From NCBI GenBank assembly GCA_017477685.1, contig JAFUUT010000371.1, forward strand, positions 1 through 6,086: DNA of 6,086 nt. The letters run 5' to 3'. This DNA comes from a bacterium. GTDB taxonomy: Bacteria > Cyanobacteriota > Vampirovibrionia > Gastranaerophilales > Gastranaerophilaceae. Made by a program: the position numbers and the translations under genes. Below the pieces are notes generated by a model. It did no database searches, was not told the origin of the DNA, and saw nothing but the letters and a program-made list of their open reading frames with translations. Of the stretch, positions 1 through 6,086 are shown in pieces (positions within the stretch are counted from its first letter, which is position 1; every line of letters begins with the position of its first letter).

Positions 1-716
1 ACATTCCTGCTTGGTTTATTCCGATGATAGTAATTTTCTTTATATGCTCGTGGATATTATTAAAACTGGAGAAAAAAGGAATTTTATATAAATTTCTACC
101 TATTCTGTTTTTAGTAACAATATTTCTCCCTAGAATCAGTCCTGAATATTCGGATTTGATAAATATAAGTTACCCGTACAGGTACTTAGCTTACGTAAAT
201 TATGTGTTAATAGGCTTTATACACTTTTTGTCATTATATATTTTCGGAATGTTTTGTTCTGCAAATAAAAGTATTATTGATAAATTTTATGATAAAAGAT
301 TTTTATTATGGGCAGGAATGCTGATTACAAGCGGATTAAATATTTATTTAACATATAAATTTAGTTGGTGTAATTATACAATTTCAAAAACATTTTTAAC
401 AATGCTTTTACTTGGTTATTTAAAACACTATGACGGATTTATTTTATCCCACAATAAAACAAATAAAACTCTTGATTTTATTGCAAAATACAGTTTTGGT
501 TTATTTTTTATTCACTGGTACTGGTTCTTTATTTACGATCAAATATTTAATATCCCGGGAGTTATAATTTCAGGAAGCATAACGGGTATAATTTTCTGCG
601 TAGCAATTCGTTTTGTAATTGTTGCAGCATTATCAACCTTAACACTATTTACGGCGAAATATCTGCTGCTTAAAATCAATAAAAATACTAATACAAGAAT
701 GTTTATAGGAGTTTAG
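1..716 (+). CDS. Acyltransferase-3 family (OafA-like) membrane protein, C-terminal part, 5' truncated by window edge
   Basis: The reading frame is open from base 3, so the ATG at 24 is probably internal: the residues IPAWFIP precede it in frame and resemble the hLWF(I/L)P segment that sits mid-protein in acyltransferase-3 enzymes. The visible 237 residues are strongly hydrophobic, with about six to seven likely membrane helices. Near the C-terminus is YSFGLFFIHWYWF, like the (Y/S)-x-G-(I/L)-(F/Y)-L-x-H-x family signature. The C-terminal tail is short and basic. Family members move acyl groups, often acetyl, onto sugars of O-antigen, capsule, peptidoglycan or exopolysaccharide at the inner membrane. 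The substrate here cannot be told. The family's catalytic His and Arg lie in the N-terminal part, which is not visible. The gene ends with TAG at 714-716 and converges on the histidine kinase gene. The family call is fairly secure; the role is only inferred. Confidence 0.75.
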   Translation, partial: IPAWFIPMIVIFFICSWILLKLEKKGILYKFLPILFLVTIFLPRISPEYSDLINISYPYRYLAYVNYVLIGFIHFLSLYIFGMFCSANKSIIDKFYDKRFLLWAGMLITSGLNIYLTYKFSWCNYTISKTFLTMLLLGYLKHYDGFILSHNKTNKTLDFIAKYSFGLFFIHWYWFFIYDQIFNIPGVIISGSITGIIFCVAIRFVIVAALSTLTLFTAKYLLLKINKNTNTRMFIGV

Positions 717-748
717 TTAACGCATTAATCTATAGTTAAGAGGAATAT

Positions 749-2137
749 TTATTGCGGCAAAATAATTTTAAAAGTCGAGCCTTTGCCGACTTCGCTTTCA
801 ACGCTTACACTTCCTTTGTGAAGTTGAACAATATGTTTTACAATCGCAAGTCCCAGACCTGTCCCGCCGCTTTGCCTGCTTCGTGCTTTGTCGACCCTGT
901 AAAATCGTGTAAATAGCTTATCCAAATGATTTTCTTGAATACCTATACCATAATCTTTGACAGAAATTATAGTATTACCGCCCTCTTGCTCAGTAATTAC
1001 ATCAATTTTTGAGGATTGAGCATATTTAATTGCATTATTTAAAAGATTTATAATTGCCGTTATAAGCAAATCCTCGTTAGCAAAAATTTCTAAATCGCAT
1101 TTTGGCAAAAAAGCAATATTTAGGTTTTGTATATTCACATAAGAGATTGCTTTTTGTACCATCTTGTTAAGGTTGAAAGATGTAAAATTTTTGTTTTCAT
1201 TTGTTTGTTCAAGTTCAATTTCAGAAAGAGTCAGAATATCATTTACAAGTTTATTAATATTATCCGTTTGAGAAAGTATTATATCAAAGCATTCTCTATC
1301 ACTATCCGCTATCGAATTTTTTGTATCCAAAAGTTCAATTGCCGAATTAATAGTTGCTATCGGAGTTTTGATTTCGTGTGTCATATCCTGAATAAAAATC
1401 GAACGATATTCCTCCAGTTTTTTTAGTCTTTCAATTTGGTTTTTCAATTTTAGTGTCATCTGTTTTATTGCGATGGATATTTCACACAACAGCCCCTCTT
1501 TTGAAACTCTGACTTCGGTATCCAATTCTCCGTTTGAAATTTTTACAACGCTATCTTCCAAATTGTTAAATGAGTTTCTTACGGTTGAAAAAACATACAC
1601 AAAATATCCGCTCAAAAGAAGCACACAAACAATAAAAAATATTATAATATTAGTTTGTGAATCTATTAATGATGAAACAAAATCATCTTCAAACAAAATA
1701 AGTTCAAGATAATACTTTTTATTTTTTATTTCGAAATCACTTACATCTGATAACTTTTGATGTTTAATTATACTTTTATATATTTTCCATTTACTTAATT
1801 GCCGGTCAAGAATATGAGTATCAGGATCAAGTTCTTTGTTATCAAGAGCTGTACCTGCGATTAAATTTTTATTTTCATCAAATATTTGGAAAGAAACATC
1901 ATTCTCATTTTTAAAATTCTCGCAATATTCCAATAATCCCGAATTATCATTTTTTGATAAATATGGAATAGCCGCCAGTTTTATCTGTTTCTTATAAAAA
2001 TTTATTTCATTTTTTTCACCGTCTAAATACAAATGATTTATTTGAACAAAATTGTATAAAGAAATCACGATAAAAATTGCTAAAATACCAAGCAGCCATA
2101 TAATTTTATTTACCCAAAATAAATCTCTTTTTTTCAT
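749..2137 (-). CDS. Membrane sensor histidine kinase (HisKA/HATPase_c, HAMP), partner of the upstream response regulator
   Basis: This 462-residue kinase has the classical layout. TM1 is at about residues 11-33, an extracytoplasmic sensor at about 34-162, TM2 at about 163-184, HAMP and signalling coiled coil at about 185-243, HisKA at about 244-308 and the ATPase domain at about 350-462. The H-box MTHEIKTP places the phospho-accepting histidine at H254, with T258 at H+4 for phosphatase activity. The N-box NLLNNAIKYA is at 364-373, G1 DYGIGI at 395-400, the F-box around F409/F412 and G2 GGTGLGL at 424-430, so the enzyme looks intact. The sensor segment VSFQIFDENKNLIAGT resembles the Cache/PAS-like core of PhoR/WalK-type extracellular domains, but the ligand is unknown. 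The start ATG overlaps the regulator stop as ATGA, which suggests translational coupling and a fixed partnership. An AAAGGA ribosome site lies 6 bases upstream. It ends in TAA at 749-751. Confidence 0.95.
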   Translation of the reverse strand: MKKRDLFWVNKIIWLLGILAIFIVISLYNFVQINHLYLDGEKNEINFYKKQIKLAAIPYLSKNDNSGLLEYCENFKNENDVSFQIFDENKNLIAGTALDNKELDPDTHILDRQLSKWKIYKSIIKHQKLSDVSDFEIKNKKYYLELILFEDDFVSSLIDSQTNIIIFFIVCVLLLSGYFVYVFSTVRNSFNNLEDSVVKISNGELDTEVRVSKEGLLCEISIAIKQMTLKLKNQIERLKKLEEYRSIFIQDMTHEIKTPIATINSAIELLDTKNSIADSDRECFDIILSQTDNINKLVNDILTLSEIELEQTNENKNFTSFNLNKMVQKAISYVNIQNLNIAFLPKCDLEIFANEDLLITAIINLLNNAIKYAQSSKIDVITEQEGGNTIISVKDYGIGIQENHLDKLFTRFYRVDKARSRQSGGTGLGLAIVKHIVQLHKGSVSVESEVGKGSTFKIILPQ

Positions 2138-2826
2138 ACGATTTCCTTTAGCTTATATCCGGAACCCCGTATTGTTTCAATATCTTGTCCCCTATCACCA
2201 AGCTTTCTTCTCAGATTTACAATCTGGACATCAACAGCACGCTCTGAAATATTAAAGCCTTCATCCCCTCTAAGTATTGAAAGCAGCGAAGAGCGGCTGA
2301 AAACTATTCCTATATTTGAAATAAAAGTATCTAAAATTTTGTATTCAAAATTAGTCAGCTCAATCTCTTTATCTTGAACTTTCACAATCATTTTGTCGGT
2401 ATCAATAACAATATCTTTATAGTTTTTAATGCCGCCGATAGAGTTCAAAGACTCCAGATGAGCCTTTATTCTTGCCAAAAGTATTTTATTGCTGAAAGGT
2501 TTTGTAATATAATCTATTGCACCGGATTTGAATCCTTCTAAGACATCGTCCTCCATTTTTTTAGCGGTAATCATAATTACTTTTGTATCTTTGTAATTAT
2601 CATCATTTTTAATTTTCTTACACAATGAATAACCGTCAAGTTCCGGAATCATAACATCAAGCAATATCAAATCCGGCTTATCCGATTTAATAAAATTCAA
2701 AGCTTCATTTCCGTCAAACGCGCATCTTATTTTGTAGTATCCGTCAGCCTGAAGCATAAGCTCCATAACTCTGTTTAACTGAATTTCGTCTTCTACTATA
2801 AGTATCTTTGCATCTTTTATACTCAT
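2134..2826 (-). CDS. OmpR/PhoB-family response regulator (receiver + winged-helix DNA-binding domain)
   Basis: This 230-residue protein has a receiver domain at about residues 6-123 and a winged-helix output domain at about 135-229. The receiver has the acidic pair E12/D13 in ILIVEDE, the phosphorylation site D57 in LLDVMIP, the switch threonine T87 in MITAKK and the lysine K109 in TKPF, so all catalytic positions are present. The output domain ends in the usual ERAVDVQIVNLRRKL recognition-helix region and the RGSGYKL wing. It should be phosphorylated by the kinase encoded just downstream and then bind tandem direct repeats as a head-to-tail dimer. The start is well fixed: only five residues precede the first beta strand, and no later start would keep it. 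No Shine-Dalgarno-like sequence is visible before the ATG, and a TATAAT lies 6 bases upstream of it. Length and architecture are typical. The target genes are not known. Confidence 0.96.
   Translation of the reverse strand: MSIKDAKILIVEDEIQLNRVMELMLQADGYYKIRCAFDGNEALNFIKSDKPDLILLDVMIPELDGYSLCKKIKNDDNYKDTKVIMITAKKMEDDVLEGFKSGAIDYITKPFSNKILLARIKAHLESLNSIGGIKNYKDIVIDTDKMIVKVQDKEIELTNFEYKILDTFISNIGIVFSRSSLLSILRGDEGFNISERAVDVQIVNLRRKLGDRGQDIETIRGSGYKLKEIV
2144..2149 (-). promoter_or_regulatory. Ribosome binding site of the histidine kinase gene, inside the regulator gene
   Basis: Read on the minus strand the sequence is AAAGGA, 6 bases before the kinase ATG (2137-2135). It lies within the last codons of the regulator gene. 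Together with the ATGA stop/start overlap it indicates that the kinase is translated from the same message, by its own site or by coupling. Confidence 0.7.
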
Positions 2827-2832
2827 AAAAGT

Positions 2833-2838
2833 ATTATA
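2833..2838 (-). promoter_or_regulatory. Candidate -10 box (TATAAT) of the two-component operon
   Basis: The minus strand reads TATAAT, a perfect consensus -10, only 6 bases before the regulator ATG at 2826. Transcription from it would begin at or within a base or two of the A of the start codon, giving a leaderless or nearly leaderless message. This fits the lack of any Shine-Dalgarno sequence before this gene. There is no good -35 at 16-18 bases upstream, and the region is very AT-rich, so a chance match is possible. Confidence 0.4.
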
Positions 2839-2915
2839 CTACTAAATTATTTACGTTTTGTTAGTTTTAAATAAATTATGTATGATTGGCTTTTTGCAAA
2901 GTACCCATCTCAAAA

Positions 2916-2933
2916 TTTACAAAAACTTTACAA
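2916..2933. promoter_or_regulatory. Tandem TTTACAA direct repeat with 11-base period, candidate response-regulator operator
   Basis: TTTACAA occurs at 2916-2922 and again at 2927-2933, so the starts are exactly 11 bases apart, one helical turn. OmpR/PhoB-family dimers bind such head-to-tail repeats. The pattern resembles the TT(A/C/T)ACA-type boxes described for Bacillus PhoP, another member of the family. The pair lies at the centre of the divergent intergenic region, about 90 bases from each predicted transcription start, and could serve both genes. A flanking TCAAAAT occurs on both sides (2910-2916 and 2934-2940). AT-rich chance similarity cannot be excluded. Confidence 0.4.
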
Positions 2934-2986
2934 TCAAAATTATAAAACCGCTCTCATTTTTTAGTCCGGCATAGCTATCTCCTATA

Positions 2987-3015
2987 TTGCCCTGCATAAT
3001 TTGTTGTGCTACAAT
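2987..3015 (+). promoter_or_regulatory. Extended -10 promoter of the surface repeat protein gene
   Basis: A -35 box TTGCCC (2987-2992) and a -10 box TACAAT (3010-3015) are separated by exactly 17 bases. TG at 3007-3008 adds the extended -10 element (TGC-TACAAT). The predicted start near 3021-3023 gives a leader of about 45 bases before the ATG at 3067. This is the best sigma-70-type promoter seen in the window. Confidence 0.6.
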
Positions 3016-3039
3016 CAAGTTATAAGATAACTGGATATT

Positions 3040-3055
3040 TCTATTGAAAAATAGA
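3040..3055 (+). other. Small hairpin with GAAA tetraloop in the mRNA leader, just before the ribosome site
   Basis: TCTATT (3040-3045) and AATAGA (3050-3055) pair perfectly over 6 base pairs around a GAAA loop, a GNRA-type tetraloop. The stem has a single G-C pair, so it is weak on its own. It ends one base before the Shine-Dalgarno sequence GGGAG and leaves that sequence free. It might shape the leader or slow its decay, or it may be chance. Confidence 0.35.
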
Positions 3056-3056
3056 T

Positions 3057-3061
3057 GGGAG
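3057..3061 (+). promoter_or_regulatory. Ribosome binding site of the surface repeat protein gene
   Basis: GGGAG lies 5 bases before the ATG at 3067. It decides the start together with the signal peptide that begins directly at that codon. Confidence 0.65.
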
Positions 3062-3066
3062 CGAGC

Positions 3067-3144
3067 ATGAAAAATAAAAGATTATTAACAGCATCAATAA
3101 TAACATATATGCTGTTTTCTACCCCGACATTGACGGCTAACGCA
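3067..3144 (+). other. Sec signal peptide of the repeat protein
   Basis: It covers residues 1-26: a short basic start (MKNKR), a hydrophobic stretch LLTASIITYMLF, then a Ser/Thr/Pro-containing region ending in A24-N25-A26, an AxA signal peptidase I site. There is no lipobox cysteine, so the protein should be released into the periplasm or passed on through the outer membrane rather than lipidated. Confidence 0.85.
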
Positions 3145-6086
3145 GCTTATGACCCGTCAAGTGTAATGGATTTGTTAATTGAAACGACCTCGCCAAGTGA
3201 CGTGAGCATACAAGTTGGCGACACATACTATAATCTGAAACCTCTGGATTATAATAATGCTGAGGCTATAAATCCTACATCTTATGAAAGAGGGCGTATT
3301 ACCACTTCATACTATAAGTGGGAAGCATTGGAAGACGGCAGCCGAGCTTTGGTTGAAAATACAGATCAATCAGGTTCTGATTTGACAATCACTCGCATTA
3401 CAAACCCTCAGCATTCAAGACAAAAATCAAATCTGGGCGGCGCGGATTTAACAGGGCAAATTTTTATTAATCAGACTAACAATTCCCAAAATGGCGGTGC
3501 AATAATAAATTCAAGCGGATTTTCAATAGGGGATATTACAGCTTACTTTGTAAATAACCATACTCCGAAAAACCATGGTGGTGCAATATATAATGATGGT
3601 TCTATATCCTCTATTGCAGGTGATTTTATAGAAAATTATGTCGAAATCACCGGTAATGGTTTTGGCGGAGCCATTTCCAATCTTGACGGTACCATAGGCG
3701 CAATAAATTCCAATTTTATTGGGAATTATGTTGACGCTTCAGGAGATGTACACGGCGGTGCGATACACAATGCAAATACAATCACTTCCATAAACGGTGA
3801 TTTTATTTATAATACATCATCTTCTGAAAACAGTCACTCTTACGGGGGTGCGATTTCCAACAGACAAGGCGGCAAAATTGATGAAATTTCCGGAAACTTT
3901 ATAGGAAATTACACATACAATACCGCAAATGCAGCCGCTGATGAATCTCAAAATCTTAATGCTCTTGGAGGAGCTATATCTAATATTCAAGACGGAACAA
4001 GGATTGATAGCATATCAGGCAGTTTTATTGCGAACTATGCCGAATCTGAAAATAATATTGCAAAAGGCGGTGCTATATTCAATTCTACCGGAACAGCGTC
4101 AATCGGAGAAATTATAGGCGGCTTTGTCGGTAATTATGTAAAAGGCGACAGAGGTGCATATGGAGGAGCCATCCACAATAATACAGGAAACGATTCCCCT
4201 GCAATTGAATCTATTGATGGGATATTCAAAGGCAACTATGCAAACAGTGCATCAGGTGATGCCCTAGGCGGTGCGATTTATAACGAAAACACATCAGACA
4301 ATCCTGATAATCTGGCTTATTTGGGCAATATTTCAGGAAGTTTCGAAAGTAACTATGTACTTGGAGAAACAGCCGCAAAAGGCGGTGCTATTTACAATTC
4401 AAAAGGTATAATAGATTCTATTGAAGCCGATTTTATTGATAACTATGCTCAATCAACAGGTTCCGGAGCTTTTGGCGGTGCAGTTTATAACAATATTGAT
4501 GCTGAAATAGTATCAATTAACGGTACATTCACACGCAACCACATCACCCCGAAAAGTAATTATGCGTACGGCGGTTCTATCTATAACGCAGGTATAATTG
4601 ATGAGATAAAAGGGACATTTGAAGGAAACTATATAAATACAACTATCAGCGGTATGGGCGGAGCGATTGCAAACGGTTTAAAAACGAATTCCGTAACGGA
4701 ATCAGGGTTAATAGGTCTGATAGAAGCTGATTTCTACGGCAATTATGTTATATCAACAAGTGATGTTCACGGAGGAGCAATTCAAAATGGCGGAAGTGAA
4801 ATAACCACAATAAACGGTGATTTTTTGGAAAACTATACACAATCCTCAAACAATCACTCATATGGCGGTGCGATTGCAAACAGAAGAAACGGTAAAATAA
4901 GCAGCATTTCAGGTGTTTTTGATGATAACCATGTTATTAACAGCGCAAATTATTCTGCTACCGGCAATAAAAATGCTCATGGCGGCGCGATTGCAAATTA
5001 TCAGGATACATCAACTATATCTTATATAGAAGGAACTTTCACAAATAACTATGCACTGGCGCAGAATAATGCCGCAAAAGGCGGTGCGATTTATAACGCA
5101 ACAGAGAATGCTACAATAGATGAGATTTCGGCAGCATTTGATAATAATTCAGCCGAGGGCGCAACAGGTGCATACGGCGGTGCGATATTTAACAGTACAG
5201 GTACCGCAACAAAAGCAAGAATCGGCTCTATCACAGGTGATTTTAACGGGAATCATTCAATAATCATAGACAGCTCTATAGATGCCGTTAAAGAAGCTTT
5301 TGGCGGTGCGATATACAACGCAAATACAACAACCGGTGCAAATAATATAGCGCATATAGGAGATATCTCAGGCAGTTTCACTGATAACTATGTCATAGGC
5401 AATATTGCACAAGGCGGAGCAATCTATAATTCTAAAGCCATTATAGATTCAATAGTGGCTGATTTCTCCGGAAACTGTACAAATTCTTATACAGATGCAC
5501 TTGGTGGTGCTATTTACAATAATAATGCTAAAATCGGTTACATAGAAGGAGATTTTGACGGTAATAATTCTCAAATTGCATCAACTCAAGACAGTGCGGA
5601 TACTATCGGAGCCGGCGGTGCTATCTTTAATATTGACGGAACAATAGGTGATATAACAGGAGATTTTTCAAACAACTACGTTCAAAGCCGTAATAGTAGT
5701 GCCGATGGTGGAGCTATAACAAATGTTGGTTCTGTTATAGGTGCTGTTACAGGCGATTTCACAAATAACTACGCAATTGGTTCTGATCAATCTAAAGGCG
5801 GCGCTATCTACAATGAAAACGGAGATATTACATTCATTGATGCATCATTTACCAATAACGCATCTTCAGGTATAGGCGGTGCTATTTACAATTATGTTGA
5901 AGACCCTTCTGTAAATAGTTCTACAATAAATATAATTGCAGACAGTAAAGATGTAGAATTTACAGGTAATAAATCCTATGCGGAAATCACCGTAAACAGT
6001 GATGACTCAATTACGGTTAACGGTGATAACGGGAATGCCGTTTACAATGATCACGGTATTATCAATCTTAATGCTAAAGAAGGAAC
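3067..6086 (+). CDS. Large secreted GGA(I/V)/FxxN repeat protein, chlamydial Pmp-like putative autotransporter passenger, 3' truncated by window edge
   Basis: The frame runs without a stop for 1006 codons to the window edge. Residues 1-26 are a Sec signal peptide: basic MKNKR, a hydrophobic core and ANA before the predicted cut at A26/A27. Residues 27 to about 122 form a non-repetitive head I do not recognise. A degenerate unit (GGAD at 124, then FINQ) leads into about 25 units from residues 143 to 937, averaging 33 residues. Each has one GGA(I/V) motif, usually GGAI(Y/S/F/H/A)N, then I-x-x-I-x-G-x-F-x-x-N. GGA(I/L/V) and FxxN are the hallmark tetrapeptides of chlamydial polymorphic outer membrane proteins, which are beta-helical adhesin passengers of autotransporters. 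After the last unit the sequence becomes a Thr/Asn/Asp-rich beta region (about 950-1006). A C-terminal barrel would be expected beyond the edge but is not seen. Composition is acidic, rich in Asn, Ser and Gly, with one cysteine (C804). The gene is divergent from the two-component operon. Adhesion or surface display is inferred. Confidence 0.88.
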   Translation, partial: MKNKRLLTASIITYMLFSTPTLTANAAYDPSSVMDLLIETTSPSDVSIQVGDTYYNLKPLDYNNAEAINPTSYERGRITTSYYKWEALEDGSRALVENTDQSGSDLTITRITNPQHSRQKSNLGGADLTGQIFINQTNNSQNGGAIINSSGFSIGDITAYFVNNHTPKNHGGAIYNDGSISSIAGDFIENYVEITGNGFGGAISNLDGTIGAINSNFIGNYVDASGDVHGGAIHNANTITSINGDFIYNTSSSENSHSYGGAISNRQGGKIDEISGNFIGNYTYNTANAAADESQNLNALGGAISNIQDGTRIDSISGSFIANYAESENNIAKGGAIFNSTGTASIGEIIGGFVGNYVKGDRGAYGGAIHNNTGNDSPAIESIDGIFKGNYANSASGDALGGAIYNENTSDNPDNLAYLGNISGSFESNYVLGETAAKGGAIYNSKGIIDSIEADFIDNYAQSTGSGAFGGAVYNNIDAEIVSINGTFTRNHITPKSNYAYGGSIYNAGIIDEIKGTFEGNYINTTISGMGGAIANGLKTNSVTESGLIGLIEADFYGNYVISTSDVHGGAIQNGGSEITTINGDFLENYTQSSNNHSYGGAIANRRNGKISSISGVFDDNHVINSANYSATGNKNAHGGAIANYQDTSTISYIEGTFTNNYALAQNNAAKGGAIYNATENATIDEISAAFDNNSAEGATGAYGGAIFNSTGTATKARIGSITGDFNGNHSIIIDSSIDAVKEAFGGAIYNANTTTGANNIAHIGDISGSFTDNYVIGNIAQGGAIYNSKAIIDSIVADFSGNCTNSYTDALGGAIYNNNAKIGYIEGDFDGNNSQIASTQDSADTIGAGGAIFNIDGTIGDITGDFSNNYVQSRNSSADGGAITNVGSVIGAVTGDFTNNYAIGSDQSKGGAIYNENGDITFIDASFTNNASSGIGGAIYNYVEDPSVNSSTINIIADSKDVEFTGNKSYAEITVNSDDSITVNGDNGNAVYNDHGIINLNAKEG
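3493..4473 (+). repeat. Ten-unit super-repeat, copy A (units 1-10) of the GGAI/FxxN array
   Basis: This block of ten short units (981 bases, 327 residues) matches the next block unit for unit. Diagnostic shared stretches are NHTPK after unit 1, DVHGGAI at unit 4, HSYGGAISNR with GKI at unit 5, AKGGAI at unit 7, GAYGGAI at unit 8, NISGSF with SNYV at unit 9 and KGGAIYNSKGIIDSI at unit 10. The boundary is set arbitrarily at each GGA. Confidence 0.75.
4474..5502 (+). repeat. Ten-unit super-repeat, copy B (units 11-20) of the GGAI/FxxN array
   Basis: This second block (1029 bases, 343 residues) is collinear with copy A: NHITPK after unit 11, DVHGGAI at unit 14, HSYGGAIANR with GKI at unit 15, AKGGAI at unit 17, GAYGGAI at unit 18, DISGSF with DNYV at unit 19 and QGGAIYNSKAIIDSI at unit 20. 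Measured offsets between matched sites run from 1014 to 1032 bases, always whole codons. Codon choices differ widely between copies, so the duplication is not recent. Five further units (5503 to about 5970) follow and could be a partial third block, with weaker support. Confidence 0.75.

Noticed and set aside
24..26. ATG at 24 as the start of the membrane acyltransferase
   Set aside because: The frame is open upstream to base 3 with residues IPAWFIP that fit the interior of the family, there is no ribosome site before this ATG, and 230 residues is far shorter than a whole acyltransferase-3 domain.
717..748. Terminator between the convergent acyltransferase and kinase genes
   Set aside because: Only a 5-bp TTAAC/GTTAA pairing with a 13-base loop and no U-tract; the same letters also form a direct TAGTTAA repeat. 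Not strong enough to call.
1127..1712. Plus-strand reading frames of 99 and 79 codons (1127-1426 and 1473-1712)
   Set aside because: They lie antisense inside the well-supported histidine kinase gene, have no ribosome sites or recognisable content, and reflect the AT-rich composition.
2052..2255. Plus-strand frame of 67 codons across the kinase/regulator junction
   Set aside because: Antisense to two real overlapping genes, with no family resemblance.
2890..2901. CTTT...AAAG inverted repeat as an operator or terminator
   Set aside because: Four-base arms in AT-rich DNA; expected by chance.
3929..4117. Plus-strand frame of 62 codons
   Set aside because: It lies in another frame inside the repeat-protein gene, whose own frame is continuous and has clear repeats.
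3493..5970. CRISPR array or DNA-level satellite
   Set aside because: The periodicity is in the protein; units vary in length and codon use, always keep frame, and there are no invariant DNA repeats with unique spacers.

Overview
The window is AT-rich DNA with the coding style of a Gram-negative, probably host-associated bacterium. The pointers are a chlamydial Pmp-like repeat protein with a Sec signal peptide, which is expected to need an outer membrane, and a classical OmpR/PhoB-type two-component system. Large proteins with GGAI/FxxN repeats are, from general knowledge, common in Chlamydiae and in uncultured gut lineages such as Gastranaerophilales-type Cyanobacteria relatives, Elusimicrobia and AT-rich Alphaproteobacteria. 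The sequence alone does not let me choose between these.

Layout. (1) 1-716, plus strand: the C-terminal part of a multi-pass membrane acyltransferase (acyltransferase-3 / OafA-like). Its true start lies before the window. (2) 2826 down to 749, minus strand: a two-gene operon, response regulator then histidine kinase, with a 4-base ATGA overlap. It converges on the acyltransferase with only 32 bases between the two stop codons. (3) 2827-3066: a 240-base divergent intergenic region. It holds a good extended -10 promoter facing right, a -10-like box almost on top of the regulator start facing left, and a midway pair of TTTACAA boxes spaced 11 bases apart, the period expected for an OmpR/PhoB-family dimer. 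(4) 3067 to the window end, plus strand: an open reading frame of 1006 complete codons still open at the right edge. It encodes a secreted protein made of about 25 units, each with one GGA(I/V) and one FxxN motif. It is probably the beta-helical passenger of an autotransporter whose barrel lies outside the window.

The most interesting points are the higher-order structure of the repeat protein, where ten-unit blocks of about 1 kb are duplicated in tandem with position-specific conservation, and the head-to-head arrangement of this surface protein with a two-component system that could control it. The kinase would sense an envelope signal and phosphorylate the regulator, and the regulator could bind the shared intergenic region. 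That last step is inference from arrangement and sites only.
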